Source of the DNA: Pseudomonadota bacterium
Lineage (GTDB): Bacteria > Pseudomonadota > Alphaproteobacteria > Rhizobiales > Rhizobiaceae
DNA: 29,300 nucleotides
NCBI GenBank assembly: GCA_023404095.1
Contig: JAEYDD010000013.1
Coordinates: 1-29,300 of the forward strand
Direction of reading: 5' to 3'
The position numbers and the translations under genes were made by a program. Under the pieces are notes generated by a model. That model did not search any database. It was not told the origin of the DNA and saw only the letters and a program-made list of their open reading frames with translations. The first letter of the stretch is position 1, and the number at the start of each line of letters is the position of its first letter. Of the stretch, positions 1-9,357 are shown in pieces.

Positions 1-36
1 CCCGCCCGGCCCCGCCCCCCCCGGGGGGGGGGGGGA
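1..36. other. Low-complexity G/C run at the window start
   Basis: The first 36 bases are almost pure runs of C followed by G, unlike anything else in the window. This is most simply read as a sequencing or assembly artefact at a contig end. No biological function is claimed for it. Confidence 0.7.
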
Positions 37-107
37 GTGCCTTGCTCGGCCTCCCTAACTCAGGCGCTTCAGCCGCGACGCGATCCAATGCAAGTTGGCG
101 TTATCGA

Positions 108-968
108 TCACTGTTCCTGTGCGGCAGTGTAGCTTGGCGGGTCGTCAACCCCGGTCGAAGCGACATGCTGGCCGAGATTCAGCTCGATGTCTGAGCGCTT
201 CTGCAGTCCCGCTTCCAAAAGCTTCGCCATCCGAGCTCTCGTTGTCGGGCGTCTTGTCGAGATGAAGAACTGATCGAGAGCGGGTGGAAAGAGGCCGTCG
301 CCGGGAAGGGAGGCTTCGTCGATGAAGCGCTTAGCGTCGGTGAGCGCTTCTTTGTCGAATCCGGCGATCCTCCGGGCGAAGCGATCGACGAATGCGTCGA
401 GATCCGCATCAGGAATGGCTCGGTTCACGTACCCGTAACGTTCGGCCAACGCCCCCGGAAAGTCATCGGCGCCGAGCACCACTTCGATTGCGCGACCGCG
501 TCCGATCAGGCCCGCTAGCCTCGCCATCGGGTTTCCGCCTGGCACCGCGCCGACGCCGACCTCGAATTGTCCGAGGACTGCCTTCTCAGCGCTTGCAAAT
601 CGAATGTCGCACGACAAGGCGAACTCGCTACCCGCGCCACGAGCCCGGCCGCGGATCGATGCTATCGATACGACAGGAGCTCTGGAGAGGCGCACCAGGA
701 CGTCGAGCCAGGGATGCATGCCTGTCGGCCCCTTGGTCATTGCAGCTGTTCTGGCCTTGTCTACGAGCACATCGTAGTGGGCGAGGAAGAAGTCCGGATC
801 AGCGCTTTCGAACACGATGACCTTGATTTCCGGATCGGTTTCCAGTTTTTCGATCAGAGCGGAAAGCTCAAGAATGGTGTCCGGATCGACGAGGTTGATC
901 GGGGGATTTATGAATATCGCCCGCATGAAGCCAGGAGCGGGAAAGCCAAGTTCGATTTGCTTGCTCAT
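108..968 (-). CDS. Enoyl-CoA hydratase/isomerase (crotonase) family protein
   Basis: A 286-residue protein with a crotonase fold. Family members act on acyl-CoA thioesters and stabilise an enolate in an oxyanion hole. The core is visible around residues 100-125 (APVVSIASIRGRARGAGSEF followed by a CDIRFAS segment), with the Gly-rich second half of the oxyanion site near GAVPGGNP. The length is close to the family's usual 260-290 residues. The ATG start has a clear AGAGG ribosome site about 8 bases upstream. It is on the same strand as the kinase upstream but separated by about 280 bp, so it is probably transcribed separately. Nothing nearby indicates the substrate; it could be a hydratase, an isomerase or a C-C hydrolase of the superfamily. 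The family call is secure and the reaction is not. Confidence 0.85.
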   Translation of the reverse strand: MSKQIELGFPAPGFMRAIFINPPINLVDPDTILELSALIEKLETDPEIKVIVFESADPDFFLAHYDVLVDKARTAAMTKGPTGMHPWLDVLVRLSRAPVVSIASIRGRARGAGSEFALSCDIRFASAEKAVLGQFEVGVGAVPGGNPMARLAGLIGRGRAIEVVLGADDFPGALAERYGYVNRAIPDADLDAFVDRFARRIAGFDKEALTDAKRFIDEASLPGDGLFPPALDQFFISTRRPTTRARMAKLLEAGLQKRSDIELNLGQHVASTGVDDPPSYTAAQEQ

Positions 969-1056
969 ATGGATTGCCTCTCGTCGCTGCTAGGCAACCA
1001 CCTAGCCGCGCCTGAGGCCTGAATCCTATTGCACAATGGTATCGCCCGCTGAGAAG

Positions 1057-1090
1057 GAAGGCCGCCTCCGGGCGGATGGAGACGGCCTTC
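1057..1090. terminator. Stem-loop between the kinase and crotonase genes
   Basis: An inverted repeat pairs GAAGGCCG (1057-1064) with CGGCCTTC (1083-1090) and continues after one mismatch with CTCC/GGAG, leaving an 8-base loop. It lies in the 282-bp gap downstream of the kinase stop and upstream of the crotonase start, both on the minus strand. There is no U-run after it on either strand, so it may be a Rho-dependent or weak terminator, or a leader structure for the crotonase mRNA. Confidence 0.4.
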
Positions 1091-1250
1091 AGCGGACCGG
1101 GAGGATCCGCGCGCTCCGGCGGAGGGGAGGACGCGGGAGCGCTGTCGCTGCATCAGCGTATCGCCTGAGGAGGAAGAGGCGATGATCAGAGAATAGCCAT
1201 CTTCGAGCCATTGCAAACCAGACTTAGGTATCGGCCATCTGACGCGCGCT

Positions 1251-3665
1251 TCACGTCGCCGATCGGTCAGTCGTCTGCTTGCCAAGTCTAGGAAGAGAGA
1301 AGGCAAAGGTCGCGCCTGGTCCGTCGTTCGACATCGCCCACATTCGGCCGCCATGATTTTCGACTATCGAGCGGCTTATGGAGAGGCCTATGCCCATCCC
1401 GTTGCGCTTGGTCGTGAAGAACGGTTCGAACATCTTTTCCGTATCTTCAGGGGCGATCCCGATGCCCGCATCCGAGATGGACAGCGTGAGCATATCCTCG
1501 CTCACCAGTGCAGTTCGTACTAGCAGACGGCGAGGCCGCTCCTCGGTCTCCGCCATGGCTTCAATCCCGTTCAAGACCATATTGAGAATGACCTGTTGAA
1601 GCTGAATGCGATCGCCTGTGACGGGTGGCAACTCTGGCGCCAACCTGGCATCCAGGACGATAAACTTCTCACGCATGTCTCGCGCCGACAATGCAATGAC
1701 CTCGCGAGCTATCTCATTGAGATCGATCTGCTCCATGGCTGGAGACTGTCGATTGAACATAGCCCGAAGTCGCTTGATAACCTCGGTCGCACGCTCGGTG
1801 TCTCGGATCGTCCGTCGGGCAGTGTCTGTTGCGGAGGCGATGTTCGGTGGATCAAGCGCCAACAGACGGACACATGCATTGGCGTTCGCGAGAATGCCTG
1901 AAAGTGGTTGGCTCACCTCGTGCGCTATGGACGTCGTCAGGGCACTTATTGTCATCACGCGGGACACATACGCGAGTTCTTCTCGCGCTTTTGCAAGTGC
2001 TTCCTCGCCGCGTCGGAGTGCATCTTCCGCTCGTCTTGTCTCGGTGATGTCCTGTACCGTTCCCATGAACACAGGGTGATCGCCGATATAATTTGTGACC
2101 CTCGCAAGTCCTCGAATGAACCTGAGGGCCCCGTCTGTCCTGATGATCCGGAAGACGAAATCGGCATCCTCGCCGGCAAACCCTCTCCTCATCTCGAAGT
2201 CAAAGAGATCCAGGTCTTCTGGATGAACCCTTTCCCTGACCGCATCGATGCTTGGCTTGAGTGCAGGGTCCAGGTCGAATATTCGATAGAATTCCTCAGA
2301 CCAGATGTTTTCATCCCGCTGGATATCAGATGTAAAGCTACCGGTTGAACTAATCCGTTGAGCGGCGACGAGTTGCGCCTGGCTCCGCTCGACCTGCGTC
2401 TCTCGCTTCAGAAGAGCTTCCTCGTGACGAGTCCGGTCTATGGAAATAGCTGCGATGTGCTTGGCTCGATCGACTATTTGCTGCTCGCGAGGTTCGAGGT
2501 TTCTTTTCTGATGACTTAAGATTGTATATATCCCTGCGGTGTTGCCATACGGGGACAGAATGGGAATGGCCTGGCAGTAATTTAGGCCGTTGGCCAACAT
2601 GATCTCGCCAATCGACGTGTCACGCTGGTCGCTTTCGGCCAGATTTGCGATCTCGATAGTCCTTTTTGTCAGAGCGGCCGTGGAGCACGGATTCTTGTCC
2701 GAAATCACGCTCCTGCCGTCAAAGGCCTCCCAGAACGCGCCGGGCAGGCTGTTAGCCGCGCCCATGCGGAAGAGCGTGCGGTCAAGCGAGAGTTCGAGAA
2801 ACGCACAAACGAGGTCCGGAACCAGATCTTCGACGAGATCGCAGAGCCGTTGAAGAACACTTGCCGACGGTTCGCCGCGCGCGACCATTTCGAGTATCTT
2901 CATTTCCCGCCCGAGCAGTTGGGAGGAATCCCGGTTGTCCTGAACGTCGGTCTGAAGGACGCAATAGCCCGCCAACTCTCCGTTCTGCGACCGAATCTGT
3001 ACCACCTGTGCCTCCAGCCAGCGCAGCGTTCCGCCCGCAGAAAGCCCTTGATATGACACGACAGCTGTTTCATTTGGGTCCTGCCCAGCCTGCAAATGAA
3101 AGGCGATTTCTTTCAGTTCGCTCAGATTGAAGTGGGCTGATCTGTCTTGCGCCTCGGCGCTTGGTGGCAAGCCGTACCATTGCCATGCTGCCTGATTTGC
3201 GAACTCAAGCTCTAGGGAAGGCGTGAGTAGAAGCGCTTGGAGGGACAAGGAATCCAGGAAATTCAGAAAGTCACGATCGGCGTTGCCATTCTGGTTGTTG
3301 ATCCTCTCAAAGCGTTCTGTCGCAAGCCAACAGACCTCCCATCCGAGCCCTTTCATTGGCGAAGCAGAAAGATTAAACCATTCGAATTGTCCATCCCGCC
3401 GCAGCAAACGGGCGGTGAAGAGTTGAACTCCCCCCTTCTGCGCCGGAACGACGAGGAGATGATCATCCGGATGCAGAAAGCTCGCCCACTGCCGCGAGCT
3501 ACCCTGATCAACCATCAGGCCAGTGAAGTCTGTGAAGCGCGAGTTCGCATAGCACAGGACGCCTGTTTCGTCTGTTGTCCAGACCAGGCCGGGCAGGCTG
3601 TTCAAGATCGCTAGGCCGTCGTTGGGCCCGTACTTGATTGCGTCCTCGTCAAGTGACATTGACAT
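1251..3665 (-). CDS. PAS/GAF multidomain sensor histidine kinase
   Basis: About 804 residues with no obvious membrane segment, so probably a cytoplasmic sensor. Order: PAS at about 20-120 (GLVWTTDETG), a second PAS-like domain at about 135-243, a GAF domain at about 260-415, a PAS_3-type domain at about 435-555 (VHPEDLDLF, ending FMGTVQDITE), then a HisKA domain with phosphoacceptor His near 582 (SIAHEVSQPLSG). The ATPase domain has an N-box (QQVILNMVLNGIEAM), G1 (DAGIGIAPED) and the MFEPFFTTK...GMGIGLSISR lid region. It should autophosphorylate and pass phosphate to a response regulator, but no regulator gene is in the window. The ATG at 3665 overlaps the stop of the upstream MFS gene as TGATG, indicating translational coupling; a TTG at 3668 and an ATG at 3659 are alternative starts. 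The signal sensed is unknown. Confidence 0.9.
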   Translation of the reverse strand: MSMSLDEDAIKYGPNDGLAILNSLPGLVWTTDETGVLCYANSRFTDFTGLMVDQGSSRQWASFLHPDDHLLVVPAQKGGVQLFTARLLRRDGQFEWFNLSASPMKGLGWEVCWLATERFERINNQNGNADRDFLNFLDSLSLQALLLTPSLELEFANQAAWQWYGLPPSAEAQDRSAHFNLSELKEIAFHLQAGQDPNETAVVSYQGLSAGGTLRWLEAQVVQIRSQNGELAGYCVLQTDVQDNRDSSQLLGREMKILEMVARGEPSASVLQRLCDLVEDLVPDLVCAFLELSLDRTLFRMGAANSLPGAFWEAFDGRSVISDKNPCSTAALTKRTIEIANLAESDQRDTSIGEIMLANGLNYCQAIPILSPYGNTAGIYTILSHQKRNLEPREQQIVDRAKHIAAISIDRTRHEEALLKRETQVERSQAQLVAAQRISSTGSFTSDIQRDENIWSEEFYRIFDLDPALKPSIDAVRERVHPEDLDLFDFEMRRGFAGEDADFVFRIIRTDGALRFIRGLARVTNYIGDHPVFMGTVQDITETRRAEDALRRGEEALAKAREELAYVSRVMTISALTTSIAHEVSQPLSGILANANACVRLLALDPPNIASATDTARRTIRDTERATEVIKRLRAMFNRQSPAMEQIDLNEIAREVIALSARDMREKFIVLDARLAPELPPVTGDRIQLQQVILNMVLNGIEAMAETEERPRRLLVRTALVSEDMLTLSISDAGIGIAPEDTEKMFEPFFTTKRNGMGIGLSISRSIVENHGGRMWAMSNDGPGATFAFSLPRLGKQTTDRSAT

Positions 3666-4882
3666 CAACGGTCGTTCCGTTCACTTCGTCGCGGCGCGGT
3701 CAGGGCAGGGGCCGTCGCTACGCCGCCGCTGAGGCGCGTCTCGGTCAACCGTCGCCCAGGGAAGTCTTTCCAGAGAATTGCGGCCAGCGCGCAAGCGAGC
3801 ATCCATATCGAAGCGGTCAGAGCAAACGTGACAGAAGTCCAGCCGAGCGTCGCCGAGGCGAGGATAGTTCCCAATGAAGTCGAAATTTTCAGCACGGAGA
3901 AAACCTCAGCCCTCATCTCTGGCGTCACCAGCCTGTTGAGCTGCAATGAGTAGTGGATGCCGAGCGAGGGGGCGCATATCCCGACAAGCACGCAGCCGAG
4001 TATCGATAAACCAAAGGAATTCTGAAGTATCAGCGCGATGCCGCTGATGATCGAGAGGAACATCGCCGCGACCTGCTGCTTCGAATAGGCTCTATTGAAC
4101 AGGCCGTTTCCTATGGATCCGACAAGCGACGCCGCACACAGGGCTCCGGTGAATATCGCGCCATACCCTGCTTGCAGGTCGAAGCCCATCGCAAGCGACA
4201 CCGCGCCAACTTCAATGCCGCTGATCGCGGCGGAACTGGCACAGGCGCATCCTAGCCAGAGAAGGACTTCAGGCGTAAGCGATCTGGTTCGGGTTTCTAA
4301 CACTTCCGGCTCTATATTCCATTTTGCGGACGGCAAGAGCATTGCGGGCACCGCTCCGAGCATCGCGATTGCAGCTATCGAGAATGATGCCGACACCGAT
4401 CCAAGACTGGCTGCCAAAATCGGGGTGACGAGGAAGGTGAGGTCCGACGCAAAAGCTGCCAAGGCAAGGGCCCTCGTCATCTGTGACTGTACAACAAGAT
4501 AGTTTGCGCTATCACGCAGATAGCCGAAGGCGGCACCTTGCACGAGCCCAGCGGCCACTGCCGCAGCGATGAAATCCGCGTACGGCGCACCCACTCCACA
4601 TGCAGCAGCGCAAGCGAACAGTGCTACCGTCCGAATAAAAATTAAAGCCTTGAAGAATGCGATCGAGTTCCCACCCCGCCCCAACCGGGCAATTGGCAAA
4701 GCTCCGACAAGTTGCGCGGTCGTCATGGCAGCGAGCGCCGTTGCTCCACTCGCGGGGCTCCCCGTCATCGAGATTGCTGCCAAGGCGAAGGCAATCGACG
4801 CTCCTGAGCGAGGCGCACCAAACAAGCCGTAGGCGACCGCCCAGCGGATAGTCTGATGACTTTGTAGACCGCCCCAGTTCAT
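3665..4882 (-). CDS. Major facilitator superfamily transporter
   Basis: A hydrophobic protein of about 405 residues with roughly 12 membrane segments rich in Ala, Gly and Leu, and a basic loop motif (ARLGRGGNS) after the second helix, as in MFS carriers. The chosen ATG lies just before the first helix (HQTIRWAVAYGLFG). An in-frame ATG at 4984 would add 34 Arg-rich residues that look unlike an MFS N-terminus, though it has a GGTGAG sequence upstream and cannot be excluded. The gene ends inside the start of the histidine kinase (TGATG), so the two form an operon, and the kinase may sense or control what this carrier moves. Substrate unknown; an efflux role is possible but only a guess. Confidence 0.8.
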   Translation of the reverse strand: MNWGGLQSHQTIRWAVAYGLFGAPRSGASIAFALAAISMTGSPASGATALAAMTTAQLVGALPIARLGRGGNSIAFFKALIFIRTVALFACAAACGVGAPYADFIAAAVAAGLVQGAAFGYLRDSANYLVVQSQMTRALALAAFASDLTFLVTPILAASLGSVSASFSIAAIAMLGAVPAMLLPSAKWNIEPEVLETRTRSLTPEVLLWLGCACASSAAISGIEVGAVSLAMGFDLQAGYGAIFTGALCAASLVGSIGNGLFNRAYSKQQVAAMFLSIISGIALILQNSFGLSILGCVLVGICAPSLGIHYSLQLNRLVTPEMRAEVFSVLKISTSLGTILASATLGWTSVTFALTASIWMLACALAAILWKDFPGRRLTETRLSGGVATAPALTAPRRSERNDR

Positions 4883-5174
4883 TTTCCCGCCAATTTTGGC
4901 CGTATTGTCCGCAGATAAACCTTGTCGAAGTATTTGCAGCACGCGTGGTGGGAAGCGCGCCCGCGTCCGATGACTTGAACGCATGGGCGGTACTCACCAT
5001 TTGCAGGTTAAGTTTACCGCAAACCTGCACCAAGCACACTATACTAAGGTATCGACTCTGATCCTTGATGCCAGAGCTTCGGACGAACTACACCATAGCG
5101 CAATGGACGACGTCGAGGGCGATTGACAACAGTTACCCTCCCGAACGTACAAAAGTGATCCTGACCAATGACGG

Positions 5175-5435
5175 TCAGGCTGCGATGATCGCGAGCACCT
5201 TTTCCATTTGGTCGACTGAAGTATATCCGTTTGAAACTTTGTCCAGCCGCTCACTCTTTTTCAGGAAGAGATTGGGAAAACTGGTAGCGCCCATCGCCCG
5301 AGCGATTGCGAAGTCCGCCGCCGTTTCATCTATCGTGCTCTGAAGCTTCCACATCCTCAGGAACTCATTTGCTGATACAGTATCCCAAACTGTGCCCCTA
5401 GACGCAAATGTCAGATAAGGTAAATTATGGAACAT
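5175..5435 (-). pseudogene. DsbA-family thiol oxidoreductase, C-terminal remnant
   Basis: The last 60 or so residues of this 86-codon frame match the C-terminal part of DsbA/FrnE-like proteins: a DFAIARAMGATSFPNLFL segment carrying the cis-Pro region (SFPN), then a Gly-Tyr turn and a final helix. The thioredoxin half with the CxxC active site is missing. The upstream DNA shows no matching frame but carries the short repeats at 5484-5530, which suggests the 5' end was removed by an insertion or deletion. It is probably not functional. The first 25 codons are likely junk joined to the fragment. Confidence 0.6.
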
Positions 5436-5480
5436 CGCCGGCCGTCCTGCCTGGGCAGAACCAGTGTAAACGGGAACGGA

Positions 5481-5535
5481 GTCCCGCCAAACTGAACGCT
5501 GTTCCGCCCGAACTGGTCACCATTTCCGCCAAATG
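5481..5535. repeat. Three short CCGCC repeats at 20-22 bp spacing (possible IS end)
   Basis: Three related motifs, GTCCCGCCAAACTG, GTTCCGCCCGAACTG and TTTCCGCCAAATGC, have their CCGCC cores starting at 5484, 5504 and 5526. Spacing near two helical turns is typical of repeated protein-binding sites, and multiple end repeats of about 20 bp are known from IS21-family insertion sequences. No transposase gene is present. The position next to a 5'-truncated gene fits a scar of a lost element, but the family assignment is inference. Confidence 0.4.
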
Positions 5536-5640
5536 CAGGAAACCTATCGCACAACACATTTTCTTGGAAAGCGTAGGAGCCGCCTGCGGTGACGATCCCG
5601 GCATAAGCTGCCAAGTCTGGATGGCTGGCCTGCGCGGTCC

Positions 5641-7437
5641 TTACTCGTCTTCCAGGCGTTCGGAAACTTCGACGATAAACCTCGAAGGACGGTTCGCCGA
5701 GTACATCATGTGTACTTCGGATCGAGCGCGGGTGAACCCAACATAGAACAGGCGTCTGGCTTCCCTTATTGCATCGTCGGACGGATTGGCTCGCGGAATG
5801 CGTCCTTCATCAATGCCAAACATTATCACGACATCGAATTCGCGGCCCTTGGAGCTATGGAGCGTACTGAGATTTAGGCGGTCGTTGCCCTCACCATGCC
5901 CGGAAAACTGGCCCAGCGTCATTCCTTCCAATGGCGCGTCCGGAGTAAGTTGACGAGCGAAATCCGACAAGATGATCAAGTCTTCAGCCAAGGTTCGGCA
6001 TCCGGTGCCATATGGTATGCTGATCTCTGCTCTGAACCTTTCCAACCACTCGACCAACGGAATGTTTCCATCGCGGCACGACCAGAGAAACAAGAGCAGC
6101 GTTCGTTTGAAGTCCTCCCGATTTTGCTCGGAAACTAGCATCTCGGAAAACAGCCGCTGACCGCCTGAGGCAACTCTCTCCCATCGGGGGTCTCCTACCT
6201 CCCATCCTCCACAGCACCAGGAAGCACACTTCTCGAGCCACCGCATCAGCTTACTAGATCGAGGATAAAGCGCATTCACGTCAGTTCGAAGCACGGCCCA
6301 TCCATTGTTACGCGCCGCTTCAGCCACCGCATCGCCCATAAACGCGGCGGGATAGAGAATCCCAATTTCGCCACGCTCCAGATCGGGATTTCGGGTTTCA
6401 ACTTCAGGCAGCAAAACCGAAAAGAGATAGTCCGCCTGTTGGTCATAGTTGCCGGCGACAGGATGGAAAAAGACTGTCCCCTCCTCCGCGCCTTCTGCAG
6501 CTCGGTACCCCCTCTCCTCTCCAAGAGCATATTCCGAGACGGCGACAATCCGGCGACCACTTCTATAGTTTAGTCCGAGCCTAACGGTTTCGACACCCGC
6601 CCGCCTTGAGAGGCGCTGCAGCAGCTCCGGCTGTGCGCCAACAAATCCATATATAGACTGGTCGGGGTCTCCCACGGCCAACAATCTGGCACCGGTGCTG
6701 AAACACAATCCAAGGACCATCTGATGTAAAGCCAAACCAAGGTCTTGATACTCGTCGACAGCAAGAACCGGGTACTTTGCGACTATCGCCTTCGGCAACC
6801 ACGGATTTTGAACCAACGCACGCAACGCGAGAAGCGGCATGTCTTCGAAGTCGATCAGGTTCGCAGCTCTTAGATGTCTTTCGTATGCAGTCGCGAGCGC
6901 AGCACGCTGCGGATTGGCCTGAGCCCATTGAGGGGCAGCCCTGTCGAGATATGTCCGTCGGTGGAGGTTCATACCGAACCGATGGTCCTCCGGGTTGCCT
7001 GGACCGCCAATCACATCGCGATGCGCCCTCGCCAACGCTACGGTCTGCTGTTGCGTACTTGCGATTTCGAAACGCGCGGGGAGATCAAGTCCTAGCGACT
7101 GGGCGTATGGCATCAATATCTGGGTCAAGGAGAACGAGTGGACAGTTCCGATGAACGTGCGCTTCCCCGCCTCCACCCCGAGACCCGCAAGTCTATCCTC
7201 GACTTCACGAGCACATTCGTTGTTGTAGGTAATACAAGCAACGCCGCGCGGTGCCTCGACGTCTTCGGCCAATATCCGGGCCAGCTTGACGGTCATCGTC
7301 TTAGTCTTGCCGCTTCCCGGCCCAGCAAGAACGACACAATGCCCGAGCGACTCATAAGCCTGCCATTGGGCGGCATTCGGTCTGAGGTCCTCGGCGGCCT
7401 TGATGTAGAGAGCCCTGCTAGACACGTGCCACCACAT
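5641..7437 (-). CDS. gajB: Gabija system helicase GajB (UvrD/Rep-like)
   Basis: A 598-residue superfamily 1A helicase. Visible motifs: Walker A GPGSGKT (39-45), Walker B DEYQD (228-232), motif III GDPDQSIYGF (256-265), motif IV LNYRS (289-293), motif V TLHSSKGREFDVV (about 525-537) and motif VI RRLFYVGFTRAR (about 561-572). In Gabija, GajB partners with the OLD nuclease GajA; the complex stops phage after sensing nucleic acid and nucleotide changes. It directly follows gajA and overlaps it by 20 bp if the ATG at 7437 is used; a GTG at 7425 is an alternative, and neither has a strong ribosome site, so coupling to gajA is likely. It is about 100 residues longer than the best-known GajB. A stand-alone UvrD-type helicase is possible, but the pairing makes GajB much more likely. 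Confidence 0.88.
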   Translation of the reverse strand: MWWHVSSRALYIKAAEDLRPNAAQWQAYESLGHCVVLAGPGSGKTKTMTVKLARILAEDVEAPRGVACITYNNECAREVEDRLAGLGVEAGKRTFIGTVHSFSLTQILMPYAQSLGLDLPARFEIASTQQQTVALARAHRDVIGGPGNPEDHRFGMNLHRRTYLDRAAPQWAQANPQRAALATAYERHLRAANLIDFEDMPLLALRALVQNPWLPKAIVAKYPVLAVDEYQDLGLALHQMVLGLCFSTGARLLAVGDPDQSIYGFVGAQPELLQRLSRRAGVETVRLGLNYRSGRRIVAVSEYALGEERGYRAAEGAEEGTVFFHPVAGNYDQQADYLFSVLLPEVETRNPDLERGEIGILYPAAFMGDAVAEAARNNGWAVLRTDVNALYPRSSKLMRWLEKCASWCCGGWEVGDPRWERVASGGQRLFSEMLVSEQNREDFKRTLLLFLWSCRDGNIPLVEWLERFRAEISIPYGTGCRTLAEDLIILSDFARQLTPDAPLEGMTLGQFSGHGEGNDRLNLSTLHSSKGREFDVVIMFGIDEGRIPRANPSDDAIREARRLFYVGFTRARSEVHMMYSANRPSRFIVEVSERLEDE

Positions 7438-9208
7438 GCTCGATCGCGAGCCTGATATAGTCGGGGACTTTGATCCCCTCGATCCTGTCCGCTAGACGCT
7501 GGGCGAAACGACCCTTGCCGATGTCGTCGATCATTGCGAGCAACTGATCCCGATCGACCTTGGTAGCATCTTCCTCCCAATCGTCGATCGCTTTGGACCT
7601 TTTCTTCCCGAAATTCCCCTCCCGTAGGCCAGTGATCATCACCTCAGCAAATCCGTTGTTAAAAAGGTCCACTTCCAGCGTGTCGCCGTTCGTGAAGACA
7701 CCGAATTCACCAATGCTATCGTCAAATCGTTCCCATTCACCAGTTTCGAGCAATTCCTCAAAGTAGGCGTCGTCGTACTTCCCAGTACGCAATCCATCCA
7801 GCAGCTCGGCGAGCCTCACCGTGCGGGTCTGCCCCCTGTCTCCATCCGGGTCGAAGTCGGTGACGATCGCGTACGGAATGCCAAGAACCTCAAGGAACTT
7901 TGCATACGGCGCAAAATTGGTTCCCGCGACCGAGCAGATCGTAATGCCCAGTTCATCAAAATCGATGCCCAGCTCTTCCGCGAACTTCGGAAAAAGGAAC
8001 CGCTCCGCATCACCTTCAACGAGGACCACACCCCGGGCAAACAGCATCTCCGCCCGCGTCACATCCAAATAGCGTTGGAGATCGTCCTCGTCGTCACGGG
8101 TCAATCCGATGGACGCGGCAGACCGCGCGACCGTTTCGTTGCCAACTTCGCGAAGAAGAAGGATAGTTTTCAAGGGAGCGACGCTGGCGATATGCGGCGA
8201 GTGCGTCGTCAAAACGACCGACAGCGGCCCCGCTTCTTCACCATCCGGAGCGCTCGCATCGGCAAAAAGCCTTTTGTAAACTAACCTTTGCAGGTGTGGG
8301 TGAAGATGGGCCTCCGGCTCTTCAATCGCGAGAAGCGAATGATCCCGTTTATTGCCTTCGATGAGGTTTTGCAGCTCAAGAGTTTTGAGCGTGAGAAAGA
8401 TGAGGTTCGCCGAACCGAGGCTTGCCTCGGAAACACCGCGCTCTCCCTCGTCAATGAGGAGCTTTATCTGCCGATACAACTTGGAAGGATCAGTCGCCGA
8501 GAATCCGAGCCTCGGCTTGACGTCCTGCTTAGGTCCGCTCATCGCCAGGAATGAGTTCGCGATGTTTTCCTCCAGCTCGGAAACTTCCTCGAATTCCATA
8601 ATTTCTGAAGTCGCTTCGGCAATCTGATCGGCAACGGTCGTCAGATCAGTCTTGTCAATGGAGGCAAACGCGGTCTCGATGAGTGGGCGAAGAGGGGAGC
8701 GTCTCCAGGTGGCGAGATCGGACTCCGCATCACGGAGCGCAGGCAGCATATCCATTGTTATTCGACGTCTAACGTCGTGACCGAACCTCCTGCTTTCGTC
8801 TCGGCCGCCGTAGCACGAGAACTCGAAGTCGTTGTCGCTGGTTGGCGGACGCCCTAAACCCGGCCTAGCTTTGAATTCATAGGTAAGTGCGACGGTGTCT
8901 GGGTCGCCCGCAACCCGGAAATCAGTCAGGACGGCCAAAACGTCCGGGTCATCATCGAACTCTTTGATTTCAACGGATACCCGAATCCTGGTGTCCTCAT
9001 CCAGGTCACCCACTCCGTCCCAGAAGTCGCCGATAGTAAGTTCTCGGGCGTTGTCGGACAACGAGGGGTCGAAAATCAGCCTTAAAGCATAAAGTAGATT
9101 CGATTTGCCGACCCGGTTCTCGCCGACCACCACCACGTTTCCGGCAAGGTGTAGATCGAGGCTTCGGAAATTCCTAAAGTTCTCTATTTCAATTCTTGAG
9201 AGATACAC
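7418..9208 (-). CDS. gajA: Gabija system nuclease GajA (OLD family, ATPase + TOPRIM)
   Basis: A 596-residue OLD-family protein, close to the usual GajA length. The N-terminal ABC-type ATPase begins with MYLSRIEIENFRNF and has Walker A GENRVGKSN (29-37), Walker B LLAIEEPEAHLHPH (about 292-305) and the H-loop TTHSPH (about 334-339). The C-terminal TOPRIM nuclease shows VVLVEGDAE with Glu398, the DFDPD acidic pair (Asp451/Asp453) and a late KGRFAQRLA segment resembling the family's conserved basic motif. Known GajA is a site-specific nickase/endonuclease held in check by nucleotides and released when they fall. The start is GTG, preceded by a GGGGG ribosome site. It lies 149 bp downstream of the short-Argonaute gene on the same strand and overlaps gajB. 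Confidence 0.9.
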   Translation of the reverse strand: MYLSRIEIENFRNFRSLDLHLAGNVVVVGENRVGKSNLLYALRLIFDPSLSDNARELTIGDFWDGVGDLDEDTRIRVSVEIKEFDDDPDVLAVLTDFRVAGDPDTVALTYEFKARPGLGRPPTSDNDFEFSCYGGRDESRRFGHDVRRRITMDMLPALRDAESDLATWRRSPLRPLIETAFASIDKTDLTTVADQIAEATSEIMEFEEVSELEENIANSFLAMSGPKQDVKPRLGFSATDPSKLYRQIKLLIDEGERGVSEASLGSANLIFLTLKTLELQNLIEGNKRDHSLLAIEEPEAHLHPHLQRLVYKRLFADASAPDGEEAGPLSVVLTTHSPHIASVAPLKTILLLREVGNETVARSAASIGLTRDDEDDLQRYLDVTRAEMLFARGVVLVEGDAERFLFPKFAEELGIDFDELGITICSVAGTNFAPYAKFLEVLGIPYAIVTDFDPDGDRGQTRTVRLAELLDGLRTGKYDDAYFEELLETGEWERFDDSIGEFGVFTNGDTLEVDLFNNGFAEVMITGLREGNFGKKRSKAIDDWEEDATKVDRDQLLAMIDDIGKGRFAQRLADRIEGIKVPDYIRLAIEHVVARV

Positions 9209-9357
9209 GCTCGCCCCCGTTTGCCGAAGTCAGAAGCTTCCATCGATTCGCGATTTGGTTGTATCCAATCTTGAGGGCTCTGTAAGCAGTAGGGAACGGC
9301 AAACGTTGTCCAACAGACGGAGGCTTCGCCATATTCGGAGGGGTAGCCTTGGCATGA

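Noticed and set aside
4512..5039. 175-codon frame overlapping the MFS gene
   Set aside because: It is an out-of-frame reading of the transporter with no membrane pattern or domain.
5411..5614. 67-codon frame with FGGNGDQFGRNSVQFGGT
   Set aside because: Its apparent internal repeat reflects the spaced CCGCC DNA motifs rather than a protein; there is no ribosome site or domain.
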